Positions 1 to 10,703 of a stretch of 64,000 nt of DNA are shown here, one piece after another (the stretch's first letter is position 1; every line of letters begins with the position of its first letter). Where the stretch lies: NCBI GenBank assembly GCA_022494885.1, contig JAGVSM010000894.1, positions 1 to 64,000 of the forward strand. Reading direction: 5' to 3'. This DNA is from Micrasema longulum. Lineage: Eukaryota > Arthropoda > Insecta > Trichoptera > Brachycentridae. The notes below the pieces were generated by a model. The model did no database searches. It had not been told where the DNA came from and worked only from the letters and a program-made list of their open reading frames with translations. The translations under genes and the position numbers were made by a program.

Positions 1-234
1 AGATTAGTCAATTTTTGCCAATATCGAACTTTAAAAAGATCGACAACCGACTATCGGGACATGCTACACTTTTAGTTACTGAGATGGATCGGTTTAGGTA
101 AAATACTTACCGAAATTCTGGATATTTATTTCATTCATCAAATTGGATATATCCAGAGTAACTTGGCCCGCGTCTTTTTATACATGAAATAAAAAATACA
201 TGAATTAGAAATCACGAAAAAAAAGGGGTTTTTT

Positions 235-364
235 TCTCCACCACAATAGGCCCGGGGGCCCAATAACAGCGGGGAATTCTAGCACAGAGAACACCCAGGC
301 TTGAGGAAATCGAACTGGAAACTTTCTGCACATATCTTAGCCACTACACCGCGGAGGCGGCCAT
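235..364 (-). repeat. tRNA-derived SINE, family B (damaged)
   Basis: Minus-strand head GGCCGCCTCCGCGGTGTAGTGG and tail with 'cctgggtgttctctgtgct...gggcc'. The B-box region is partly deleted. Related full copies lie at 28236 and 49590. Confidence 0.65.
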
Positions 365-768
365 ATTTTTGGTAGTTACGAATTTTGGATAAATGAGATG
401 TCTTCAGAAATGGCATTAAAAAATCTTTGTTTAAAAAATAAATAAAAATATTTCATGCTTTATAAATACAAAAAAATATTAACAATGTTTTGAGTTTGTC
501 CAAATTTTTCTAGATAAGAACTGGATTTAACCCCCTAGTGAGCTGTTAATATTAACATACTACAACATTTTTTACTTTATTTATTATTTACATGCAATAT
601 TACATTTTTAAATTAAAAAAAATACAGGCCTTACCAAGCCAATTAATATGGCTTGTCGGTAAAGATTTTTTACATGAAAACATATGAAAACACAACGTAG
701 TTGTATAATAATAATTACTAGTAACTTAAATAATATAAGTAATACTGAATATTATTCAACAGTATATA

Positions 769-1080
769 TTGAGAACGGTAGTGGTTACACACATAAATAG
801 AGACATTTACCCGAGCGTCAACCACAACCATAATACAAGATACTCTAATAGGGATCTGATACTAAGTGAAGGGGTCAACACTGTTCTGGCATCGAGACAA
901 CACTATTACGTAGGCAAAAAGGTCCATAACCTTTTGCCAGAATTGTGGAAAGACGGGAGTGTTGTCAAGTTACGGAAGGTGTTGACCTCGCTCTTTCATG
1001 ACATTGGTCGTAGGGAGTCAGAAAAGTTGATGCATGCCACGGATTGGAGAATCTTACTGGATGTCAAAAATAAAATATAA
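769..1080 (+). pseudogene. LINE reverse-transcriptase tail fragment
   Basis: About 100 open codons. HNTRYSNRDLI and a later KKVHNLLPELWK match the C-terminal end common in CR1/Jockey-type LINE ORF2 (H-x-TR ... yN-LP). No endonuclease or catalytic domain precedes it, so it is a 5'-truncated dead copy. Confidence 0.6.
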
Positions 1081-1317
1081 AAAATAAGGAATAATTTTAA
1101 AAATATATATTTATTTAGACGTCTACAAAGAAACTAATGGGTCAAAACGTAAACCTACTCATTTATGAGTAGTTTAGTCACCTTTTGTTTGATGTGCGTA
1201 TGCGGTTTCTGGACTATTTAAGAGTTAAGATACGTTGTTATTTGTTTTGTTATATGTATATTTAAACAAATAATAATAAACTAATTTTAAAAAAAGATTT
1301 GTGTGAGTGCAACTTAC

Positions 1318-1522
1318 CTAGAGTAGTGATATCTTTTGCAGTGGAGACATCCATCATTTCTGCATCAGCTTGTATTGATTTTCGACCAAACTGATCTATA
1401 TGAACATCAGCATGGACCAGAACGATGGTTTGATCGCCAATGGAAACATTTGCCTGATGAAGCATGTCCTCAGGGCAACCCAATAACTCTAAAACCGGAT
1501 CCTTTTCGTCGCCAAATCCATC
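1318..1522 (-). CDS. Rec8: kleisin exon 6 (205 bp)
   Basis: 68 codons plus one base. DGFGDEKDPVLELL resembles the conserved 'DgFGd' segment after the ITLRE helix. Then come DMLHQANVSIGDQ and an acidic end (ADAEMMDVSTAKD). Donor GTAAGT. No further exon is recognisable between 1 and 1317. Confidence 0.85.
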
Positions 1523-4500
1523 CTGAAAAACAAAATATTTATGCCAAAAAAAAGTAGACGGTTTTTTCAATATAACTTTTAAAGTAATTTTTTTTTTTCG
1601 ACCAGTAAAATATTTGTTTTAAAAGCACAACCCTATTTGATTATTCTATACTTAGGAAATATTTATTTATTTATTTTACACCGCAACATATCAGGTCCTT
1701 TAGAATAGGCATTGTCCATATAGGAACCAAGAGATACTCATACAAATAATATTTATTTATTTAAATTTACAATACAGCACTACTGCCCATAAATTATTTG
1801 ATTAAGTAACTACAAAAACATTATTAAAAAAAGCACAATAAATTATTAAAAGGTCCATAAAAACAATAGTAAACAAAAAAGAATAAGTCACTAATACACA
1901 TTATGACGCATAGTTAGAGAGAAGGAGTCTAAAACTGGTAATCCCAGCATGGAAAAGATCCACCTCTCTTGGTAGGCTGCTCAACAGACCAATCATTCTC
2001 CCCACAGGTATCATTAAGGATAAATTTGTCCTGCATTCAGAAAGAACAAATGGTCTGTGTTGCCCAGCTCTTAAATAGTTGCTCTGTACGTATAATTTTA
2101 TGCGCTCCAAAATATTGGTATTGTAAATTAACCCATTCAGAAGTTTACAGGCCATCATAAGTAAGGCAAGGGTTTGCCTACATAGATAGATGCAACAAAA
2201 AACTGGAATTGGGAAATATATGGAACATTATTTTTGCTTTGTAATTGTGATATTTTTCTTAAAATGCCAAATATAGATTATTATTTAAAAAATGCTCCGA
2301 TATATATTCTACTATACCACACACTTTGCCTGTTCGGAAAAAATCTCATAATCTAAGGCTTTTCCGCTTAGTTAGCAGTTTTCTCTCTCTGGTTTCAATC
2401 CTCCTAGATGGATTAGTTGGCTCTGCATCTCCTTTGCCACTCCAATCTGTCTTTTGGGCTCTCTTCAGGTCTTCATGTGACCTGCAGCTCTTATCATTGC
2501 GTAAATCCTCGAGGTATTCTCAGCAAAGACGCCCCCTGTAAATTGTCCCCTCAGACATCCCCTCTATTACCTCATACAGGAGACCCTCATGAGGCTCTAT
2601 GTCTCCAATCCATCTAGCACGTCTTTCGGAGATGGTCTTAAGAAGGTGCCTTCCTCCATCGATTTTACTAAGAACATCGTCAATCGAAATTCCCAGAATA
2701 AAGGAAATAGACCAGTTGAAGGGCATTTAAGAGACAAAAAAGATTTGACTGAATGTTCTCTTATAATATAAATTTTATTGGTTGACAAAACATAACCATT
2801 TTTGTATATGTGTTTTTAAAATAATAAATTTCAAACGTTTTTGTCTTACATTAACTATTGTAGTGGGCGGAATTGTGGATTCTCGAAGTGTAATCTCATC
2901 TTGACGTTGAACCATTAAAGCATTCAGCGCGGTCTGTAAAATAAATATGTACTTAGAATAGAGAAATTTCACTTTTTTTATATTTTAAATTAATTTCTAT
3001 GAAATACTGTTGAGTAAAAAAAAGATTTTGGTAAAGTAACATAAAATATATTTTTTTAATTTAAAATTTTGAATTCACGCGAAAAAAGTCCATTGCATTG
3101 GCCACGCCCCTAATTCGTCACGATTCGGTTAAATTTTGAACTTTGTTTATGACCGTTTAAATTTGAATAGAACATCATCACGAATCTTGAGCCAAAAATG
3201 TCGCATTTTTGTAAAGACATATTTTTTAACAAGTACATTTTTAAAATTATGTATGAAAACATATCTCTACAATATACATACTGATTTTGAAAATACGATG
3301 TATTATTCTAAATCTATTTCATATGTTTTTATCGGTATTTGTAGTATGTGATATTTCCCAATTCGACATCACAATATATTGCTTTGAACTGAGATTTAAA
3401 CGGAGTCTTAACCGAGTAAATAAATTTTCATGTTGTACATGAGCCATTATCATTCTCATTCCCCTTTATGCAACTAATGGTACATAGGGCACTGCACTGG
3501 TACACCAATCGCAGCGTATCTCGACCATTTTTGTTACATGAGGTAAGATGATTCGTTTTACACTTCAGGTGCCGTCCAGGGACTTATGAAATATTCTGGT
3601 GTATAAGTACCTTTTTACATAAACATTTCATGTTAACCATGTCGGAAATCGAACCCGAGACCTCTGGAATGGTAGGGAAAGCTGCTGACCATTACACCAC
3701 GAGGCAGACAATATCCCGCATAGACCACCGAGACTAATTTTTTTGTTTCAGTAATTATCATTTTCAGTGCCCGGATGAAGAATACAGTCCTGAGTATGAA
3801 ATAGAACCAGAACTTTAGATGAGTATTTTTGACTCGATGGCTGATGAAAATTCTAAAAATGTAAATTGAGTTAAAATGAATCTGCTGTAGATAAATAATT
3901 CCATAGGTAGCCTTGAGGTCTTAGGTTAGCTTCCTGGCAGGGTCGACGTGAAATATTTAGTATATTACAAAAAAGGTGAAAAATATTTTAAAGAAATAAG
4001 TCTAGGCATTTATAGGGCTTATGACCTGTCATTTTTACCTATATGACGCGTGCATAACACCTATTCTGCTCTACGGATGCTAATCGTGGCACCTCACTAG
4101 GGCCTAAAACTGCAAAATTCTGAGTTTTGAGAATAGGAGTCTCAGAAGAATCTTAGGTGTGCGGTGGTTTGACTTTTAAGGAATGAAGTAATAAGAGAAC
4201 GGACACAACAAATTCCGGTGACAACTGTCGTCAAGCGGAGGCGATACAGTTGGCTATATGCTGCAGATGCCTCCTGAGAGCCTTAATTGAACGTAGTTAT
4301 GCAGAAACCAGCCAGTCCACAATTTTGAAAAAATGAGATATTGATGTTATCGGGTGCAGTAAGGTCAATTCTATGTTTTGCTAAAAACAGCCAGACAGCT
4401 TTCATACAAAAAGTTGTTTTAATCACCTTCTGAAAATGGTATCAATCACAAAAACGGTATTAAAAAAATATAATATATATACTAGAAAATCTTCACGAAT

Positions 4501-7500
4501 TCAATAATCATTAAAACTGGTCAAATACATAATGAAATTCTTGTTTGAAATTTAAAATAAAAACTAATGTATTCCTTGTTTATCATTTGTGAAAATCAAA
4601 AACATTCCAAATGTTGCGGAGATTTGTTTATTCACTCTTTTCACAAAGGTGCTATTATCTCAGTTTCACTTTTCTATGGCTGGCTGCTTTCAGCATAACT
4701 ACGTTCAATTACGCTTGCCTACTTTACAAGGTATCAGGTTCTCGTGTCGTGGACGTCCACTGTTGACTGTTCGTCAGCAGATTATATCAGAACTTCGGGA
4801 CGAGAACCTGACTTTGAAGGACGCAAAGGAGTTGGTAGCCGATAGAGATGCATGAAGGCTCTTTGTGGATACTATATGCTCCAGCTAGGGAGCGGACATG
4901 GAATAATGATAATGATAATAATTAATTAAATAAACATATATTACCAAATCGATAGGCACTTCCGGATCCTCGTTCTCACTCGGCATCGGCAATGGTCTTT
5001 TGCGTTTTTTTCTGAAAATATTTTTTTTTAATTATTAAAAACAATAAAAAAAATTACGTTTTTAAAATTCATGCTGTACCTCATTGTATACGGAAGTCTG
5101 GGGATTCATAAAAATGTATTCAATTTGTAATAAAAAATATTTGCACAAAAACAAATGGATGTTCAAAGACAGGCAGAATGGTGAATGTTACACAGTGTGT
5201 AAAGTAACCACTGAAACCAGACAATGACAGGTCATAAACCCTGTAAATCCCTAGACTTCACTTCTCTAAAATGTTCTCCTTCTCTATTGTAATATATTAA
5301 TTATAATAACTCCCTAGGGTGTTAAATCTACAAATATTAGACAAATTAATTTTATTTTAAATTGATTTATTTATAGATTGCGGTCCAGTGGTAGTCTCGC
5401 TGACTCGCAGATCAGAAGTCCAAGGTTCAAACTACAGTCTATCATAACTTGATTTCCATTTTCTAGCTCAGTTAAGTAGAACATAAAAATACTTACTGCT
5501 GAGGTTCATGTTTTTCAAAGCCCCGACAGACAAGCGAGTTAAAATGGAACACCTCAACTGAAAAATAAAGTTAGATCGCTTTTGACCACTGGAATAATAT
5601 AAATGGATTTATTATTTCCTTACAAGTAGCATCTCGTGTTAAGTTACTGTTGCCTTGCCTTTCATTATGATTAGAAATTAAGATATAGAAAATCGCAATA
5701 CACACGCAAACATTTAGCATGGGTATCAGTGGATAATTTTTTTCAAGCCTTCACAGCTCTGAAGTTAATCATTAACCCACTGCAACACAAAGCCGGAAAC
5801 ATGAATCGTCGGCCAAAGTCAATTTGTCACTGACCCCCAAAGCCGGCGATTCGCCAGTTTGTCTTTGAAGTGATTTTTTTACATTAAAACTGAATCACAA
5901 TAACTTTATTCGTAAAAATGGCATAAATAAGTATATTTCGGTTATTGATTTCATAATAAAGTGTAATAATCACAATTTATTTCACATTATTTATTACAAA
6001 ATATTAATTAAGTCTTAATGTTATTGTAATAAAAAAATGTGTCAAAATTAAATAGTGTGTTGTATGAACAAATTATGTCATCTTTATTAGTAGTGCAATA
6101 GGTTAATTTGTGATCTCTCTGATAAAATCGAAAGAGGCATTTTTAGCCTTGAAATCCATTGTTTATGTTTGCTATGGCTTATTTTTTTTTTTTTAAAGAA
6201 AAAAAAATATTTGATGATAATAAATCACATTTTCTATTTCGACTTTGTTTGGGGTATCGGTTGCAATAATAGACTTCTCTTTCCATCTTGATGCTCTTCC
6301 CTTTTTTCTAGGAACTGCCTTTGGTAATCCACAAAAGTAGAAAGGGATTACAAATTTATATCTGTATGAAGAAATAGAATCCTTTGTGACCCTAGATGAA
6401 CACTCCTCTTGTGGAACGGAAGGCCTGTTGACTACTGCCAACAGGCCGGCTTCTCCTGAAGAGTTTTAAGTGGTTTCCTCTCCATATGAGCAAATGCTGA
6501 GAAGTTCCTGATTGGCCCACATTAGTATATCCCTCCTGATCCCAACAGTTTAGATAAATTTAAAAAAATTTAATGGCATAAAAATCCACTTTTGAAATAT
6601 AAACCTTGTATAATTTAAGCAAGGTAAATAATAAAGCAACTCCTTTATAAAAAAAAGAAAAAAAAAGACCCTAGATGAAATGATTCACTGTTGTAACCCA
6701 ATGGCAGTTTTCGTAAATAAAAACAAATGGAAAGTTCCTTTCCCAACAAACTAAAATAGTGTACTTAAATATTAAACAGTGACCAATGAAGGGAATGACA
6801 AACGGACTAGAAATAACGCCACCCTACCACCGAAAAGTCTGTAAACTCAATGGGTAACAAATTTTAATGTGTATTTAAAAAATATCAAATAAACGCTGTT
6901 CTGCAGCACTGAAAGTGGAAACCATGGCTGTGACACAGAAAAGTAGCCAGAAACTAAAATCCATGGAAAGACAAATGTTCGGTGTAAGCCTAAGAGACGG
7001 AATAAGAAATAAGGCGCCAAACCGGAGTCATAGATATTGTGGATCGTGCAGCAATATTTAAATAGCAATAGGCAGGACAATCAGCGAAGTAAAATGATAG
7101 CAGGTGGATACCCAGAATAATAAAGTGGAAACCATGGGCAGGCAAAAGAAGTGTTGGAAGGCCACACAAAAGATGAACTGTATCTGAATGATGAACTGTA
7201 TTCACTGAACTGTATCACCTATTTCCTTACCACTCATCACTCATCACTCAATCAGTTGATGAATGTGAACTGGTTTAATGTTCTTCATTAAGGACACGAA
7301 TTACAGGCCTTATCTCACAAGCGGCATGATTTCAAAATTTATTTTGCATTTGAAACAAGCACCACGAAGCGTACACAACAGCTAGCTAACTCGTAATGGC
7401 TTTAACTCCTTCTCAATAGGTCAGAGTAAGTACCATGCATGGGCAAAACTGTGGTGGCAAGAAATGCAAACAGAATTTACTTTCTGGATATACCTCATAT

Positions 7501-10500
7501 TTCCCTAGTTCATATTTCTGCGTTACTTATTTCCATAGCAGCAACACTGGCTTTCAGTGTTATTGCTTTTGTACCTTCAAATTGTTGAAAATGTACTAAA
7601 TATAATTGCAAATTGTCACGTCATGTTACAACTCAATACGTATAAAAGTATATCCCTTATTACTTTGGGTTGGTTATATTTTCGAGATCGGCCTCGTGGT
7701 GTAATATGGTCAGCGCATTTGCGTACCATGCAAGAGGTCTCGGGTTCGATTCCCGACATGGTTGATATGAAATATTATTTAAAAGGGCTTTTTTACACTA
7801 AAATATTTCATAATCCCTAGACTGGTACCTAAGGCGTAAGACTGATCACCCTACCTTCATGTAACAAAAACGATCAAGATACACTGAGATTGGTGTACCA
7901 ATGCAGTACTCTAAACACCATTAGGTGCGGAAAGGGAATGAGGGATGATAATGTTTTATGAAATGTATTGTAAAATGGGAATTTACAGAATACAGAATTT
8001 CTTGCCAATTAATGTTAAGCAAACATTAGTCCAGAGATTACTTCTTCCACTCCTTGACTATGCGGATGTATCTTATCCAGATGCTAACTCTAAATTACTT
8101 GATAAGTTAGAACGATTGCAGAATATTTGTATTTGTTACATCTTTGATCTTTGCAAATTTGACTACATAACCGAGTATCGCACGCAACTACACTGGCTCA
8201 GTATCAGGCATAGAAGAAACATTCACATTCTATCACTTCTTCACAATCTTTTAAATAATCCCACTTCGCCTGGTTATCTGAAAGAGCTCATCCAACCTCT
8301 TTCACAACATGGACTATCTCTTCGTTCTAGTAACGAGAGAACCCTTTTAATACCCTGTCATAGCTCTAATTTTCTTGCCTCCTCTTTTACAGTAGTAGCC
8401 GCTCCATTGTGGAATAATCTACCCACTAATGTTAGAGACTTTATTTACATTTAAGTCAAGGTTGAAATGTCACTATCTCAATATTTAAATTGTTCCTTTA
8501 TCCTTCTTTTTTCCTTCCCATCCCCTCACCACTCTTCATAGTAGTGTTAATTTTTCTTATATATTTTTATTTTGTTAATCTTTGTTTTTAATTTTTGTAT
8601 AAAATTGTAAGATTCAATATGTCCATGTATTTGTAATTTTCTCAAACTAAACCCAAACCGGGTAGGTAGGAAGAAATTGCTTTAAGTATATAAAGTGTAT
8701 ATGTATATGTATATAAAGTGTCAAATAAATAAATAATGATAAGTTTTTTTTTTTTTCAAACCTGGACTACAAAGCCTTCATTAAACCGACTCAAGATCAA
8801 ATTTAAAAGAAAATCAACTTTGCATTTTTTGCACATCCGTCATTATTCGAAGTTCACGACAATTTAATCTACTCAGGGCCGGCTTTATAAACAATATATC
8901 AAACTTCCGTACTTAAGTCCTACATACTGTTAACCTTGGTGTTTTATAAACCAATTTTGTTAACGGATGGTCACCGGTAAGAATTTTTATCAAAATTTGA
9001 ATTCTTGTTGTAATTTCTATGTTTTTTCTAAGCAAAAATATGAAAATATATAACATTGCTAAATGACGTTAGGTACATTTGTTTTATTTGGAATCAGAAC
9101 TGCATTTGCCCATTATTTTCATCATCATCTCTCTATCCACATCCAGTGGTGCATAGGGAACTGCATTGGTACTCCAGTTATAGCGTATCAGAATCAGTAA
9201 GGCAATCAGTCTAATGTGTCAGGTTCCAGTCCACAGACTAAAATATTGCAGTACTAAACCACTATTTATCATCATCATACCCTCGTGCACATCCGACAGT
9301 GCATGAAGCGCTGTATTGGTACACCAAATACAGCACACATCGATCATCCGTTTTTAGAAAGTAAGGTGATCAGCCTTACGCCTCAGATGCCAGTCCAGGA
9401 ACATGAAATTTGGCAGTGTGGAATGACATTTTTTAACCAATATTTTTTGTTGACCTTCCCAGGAATCGAAACCGCGACCAGGAGCGTGGTGGGCGAACGA
9501 GCCAACCACTAGGCTACGAATCGGACTTTCCTCCTCTCGATTTCCTTGTTTAGGATTTACCTGAGAGCAGCCATTGAGTAAAAAGGACTCGCCCAGGATT
9601 CTGGTTCTATTGTGAACAGAACTGTATTCTTATTCCGCCAGCAATTGACCACTTTTTAAAAAAATATTTCGCGTTGGCCTTGCCAGGAATCAAACCGGGG
9701 ACCTCAAACATGGTAGGCGAATTCTCCGACCACCATACTACGAAGCTGACTCATCGCCACTCAATTTGCTTTTACAAAATTTATATCTGAATAGCCATGA
9801 AGTCAAAAACACTAGTCAAGTTCTGGTTCTATTTCACACACAGAACTGTATTCTTCATCTGCCTGAACACAGGCAAGCATTTATTAACGCAACTCTAAAT
9901 TTATTTTTAACACATTTTTGTGAATAGTTTTCAGAATTCTACTATACCTACTCCCTGATAGTCGGTCTCGTAGTTTAGTGTTCAATGTGTTTGCCTACCA
10001 TGCAAGATTCCCGACATGGTTAACATGACATATTTATTTTAAAAGGTGTTTTTACACTAGAACATTTCATAGTCCCTGGACTGGTACCTGAAGCGTAAGA
10101 CTGATCATCTTACTGTCATGTAACAAAAATGATTAAGATATACTATGATTTGTGTACCGATGCACTACCCTATACACCATTAGGTGTGGAAGATGACTCT
10201 GTTATAAATTCAGATCACTTGACTTTAAAAATCCTTTTTAACAAAAGGATTTAAGCAAGACAAAATTTTGCAATCTAAAGTATTCAACCCAAATTTAAGT
10301 TGCTGGGATATTCTAACATAAATAAAATATACTTACGGGTAAATAGCTCAACTTGTCTCTTGTATAAACGCAGTAAACCTAGCAACAATTGGGAACTGAG
10401 GCGAAGTGAAAATCTTCTCTGTGGATTATATGACTCCGAACATATAACTTGAGTTAAATCATCACTGAAAGAGTTTTAAAACCATTTGAACATATCGCAA

Positions 10501-10703
10501 ACACAACTTTTGAATTATAAAGCTATTTGAATTGTTTAACAATGTAACAAGTAAAAATTCGTGCAAGCATACCACAGATCCACAACTGAGAGAGATCTTA
10601 TTTGTCTGGGTAGAATCTTCTTAAATCGCGCTGGATAAGCATCTGCTACCCAACAAATATGGAATCTACCATTTCTAGTCAATAAATCATAATGATAAAA
10701 CAT
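1318..10703 (-). CDS. Rec8: REC8-type kleisin cohesin subunit, N-terminal part (gene runs off left edge)
   Basis: Exons 10703-10573, 10464-10337, 5557-5497, 5011-4945, 2933-2850 and 1522-1318 join in matching phases and give the first ~225 residues; the last exon ends in phase 1, so the gene continues beyond position 1. Residues 1-100 are the Rad21/Rec8 N-terminal domain that contacts the SMC3 neck. MFYHYDLLTRNG opens it, and FSLRLSSQLLLGLLRLYKRQ is the winged-helix 'LRLSgqLLLGvvRiY' signature. The FSL.LS form and a later DEITLRE favour meiotic REC8 over mitotic RAD21, but RAD21L or a divergent RAD21 remains possible. Known role: kleisin bridges the SMC1-SMC3 heads and holds sister chromatids until separase cuts it. 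The separase sites and C-terminal winged helix would lie outside the window. Confidence 0.8.
1740..2160 (-). pseudogene. LINE ORF2 C-terminal fragment
   Basis: Minus-strand frame with RAGQHRPFVLSECRTN, PVGRMIGLLSSL and VDLFHAGITSFR. The copy at 33513-34320 has the same string of motifs ([21 protein letters not shown]), so both are one Jockey-like family, truncated at the 5' end. Confidence 0.6.
2340..2730 (-). pseudogene. LINE ORF2 C-terminal fragment ('RRARWIG' family)
   Basis: Minus strand reads [34 protein letters not shown] and EGTIYRGR, then a decayed tail. A better copy is at 54485-54850. The pattern 'RRARWIGH.mRHegLL..i.eG...gkr.rGRP' is the usual end of many insect LINEs. Confidence 0.65.
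2850..2933 (-). CDS. Rec8: kleisin exon 5 (84 bp)
   Basis: 28 codons, phase 0 at both ends: ALNALMVQRQDEITLRE then STIPPTTIVN. The EITLRE segment is shared by Rad21/Rec8 proteins just before the variable region. Confidence 0.85.
3446..3712 (-). repeat. tRNA-derived SINE, family A
   Basis: Minus-strand copy with tRNA-like head (CGTGGTGTAATGGTCAGCAG and B-box GGTTCGATTTCC), middle 'catggttaacatgaaatg', and tail 'cagtgccctatgtaccattag' ending in an A-rich GAATGAGAATGA run. Confidence 0.75.
3770..3900 (+). repeat. SINE A' body fragment
   Basis: Contains 'gaagaatacagtcctgag' and 'tatttttgactcgatggctg', also seen at 9550-9645, 9784-9900 and 27420-27480. At 9535-9755 this body is joined to a tRNA-like head, so it is a second SINE subfamily. 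A head-like scrap follows at 3901-3960. Confidence 0.55.
4035..4925 (+). pseudogene. degenerate LINE 3' end with ATAATG tail
   Basis: Readable scraps are RILGVRWF, then IRERTQQIPVTTVVKRRR (4130-4240), and ELRDENLTLKDAKELVADRD near 4790-4850. The copy ends in a simple tail of ATAATG/ATAATA repeats (4906-4924), typical of RTE-like LINEs. Confidence 0.5.
4945..5011 (-). CDS. Rec8: kleisin exon 4 (67 bp)
   Basis: Reads KKRKRPLPMPSENEDPEVPIDL (in two parts: KKRKRPLPMP then SENEDPEVPIDL): a basic cluster followed by an acidic linker. The N-domain ends here and the flexible linker begins. Acceptor TTTCAG, donor GTAATA. Confidence 0.8.
5379..5480 (+). repeat. tRNA-derived SINE, family C
   Basis: GCGGTCCAGTGGTAGTCTCG and later AAGGTTCAAAC give A- and B-box-like elements, followed by 'cttgatttccattttctag'. 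Related copies are at 27165 and 55600. Confidence 0.55.
5497..5557 (-). CDS. Rec8: kleisin exon 3 (61 bp)
   Basis: A small exon reading EVFHFNSLVCRGFEKHEPQ between two split codons (C|TT and CA|A), with TTTTCAG acceptor and GTAAGT donor. It falls where the kleisin helix after 'RIY' should be. It was found only because its phases bridge exons 2 and 4. Confidence 0.75.
6193..6560 (-). pseudogene. possible pogo/Jerky-type transposase C-terminal relic
   Basis: The minus-strand frame contains LPKAVPRKKGRASRWK and SIIATDTPNKVEIE. This resembles the 'P.PKA..RKkgRkkgkS.IlTdTPeK..iE' linker near the end of pogo/Tigger-like DDE transposases. The upstream part is broken by stops. Similarity is from pattern memory only. 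Confidence 0.4.
6890..7205 (+). pseudogene. LINE ORF2 C-terminal fragment ('MLGVSLRDRIRN' family)
   Basis: The plus strand reads MERQMFGVSLRDGIRNKAP then decayed SHRYCG, and later MGRQKKCWKATQKMN. This is the widespread insect LINE pattern 'MLGvSLrDriRN...W.GhiaR..dgrW...KRsvGRP'. Several frameshifts. Confidence 0.6.
7687..7952 (+). repeat. tRNA-derived SINE, family A (near full length)
   Basis: Head CGGCCTCGTGGTGTAATATGG, B-box GGGTTCGATTCC at about 7744, body 'gacatggttgatatgaaat', tail 'ctggtacctaaggcg' and 'accattaggtgcggaaag', ending GAATGAGGGATGATAATG. It serves here as the reference copy for the family. Confidence 0.85.
7954..8735 (+). pseudogene. LINE ORF2 3' end with AAATA tail
   Basis: About 165 open codons end at 8454. 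LPINVKQTLVQRLLLPLLDY, ADVSYPDANSKLLDKLERLQN and LHWLSIRHRRN, then APLWNNLPTNVR, are the thumb and C-terminal end of a CR1/Jockey-like RT. The copy ends in AAATAAATAAATAA (8722-8735). It abuts a SINE A copy. Confidence 0.75.
9120..9262 (-). repeat. SINE family A, 5'-truncated
   Basis: Minus-strand 3' body: 'ccctatgcaccactggatgtgg' with 'ctggaacctgacaca'. The tRNA-like head is missing. Confidence 0.6.
9269..9525 (-). repeat. SINE family A, near full length
   Basis: Minus-strand copy with head ending in the B-box-like GGTTTCGATTCC (9464-9475), body 'ggcgtaaggctgatcacc', and tail 'gcactgtcggatgtgcacg'. Confidence 0.7.
9535..9905 (-). repeat. two SINE A' copies in tandem
   Basis: Minus strand: a head (CAGCTTCGTAGTATGGTGGTC, B-box GGTTTGATTCC) at 9750-9660 followed by the body 'aagaatacagttctgttc' to 9535. 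A second body without a head lies at 9905-9756. Confidence 0.6.
9958..10200 (+). repeat. SINE family A
   Basis: Head GTCGGTCTCGTAGTTTAGTG with a damaged B-box, then 'ctggactggtacctgaagcg' and 'caccattaggtgtgga'. It lies 137 bp below kleisin exon 2. Confidence 0.75.
10337..10464 (-). CDS. Rec8: kleisin exon 2: winged-helix signature
   Basis: 42 codons between split codons. Contains RRFSLRLSSQLLLGLLRLYK, the most diagnostic kleisin N-domain segment. Acceptor TTTCAG, donor GTAAGT; the intron before it is 108 bp and the next one is 4.8 kb of repeats. Confidence 0.9.
10573..10703 (-). CDS. Rec8: kleisin exon 1
   Basis: 43 codons plus two bases. The start ATG (10703-10701) opens directly into MFY, the near-invariant first residues of kleisins; then GRFHICWVADAYPARF and IRSLSVVDL. 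Donor is GTATGC; the split codon TG|T gives the conserved Cys before DDL. Confidence 0.85.
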
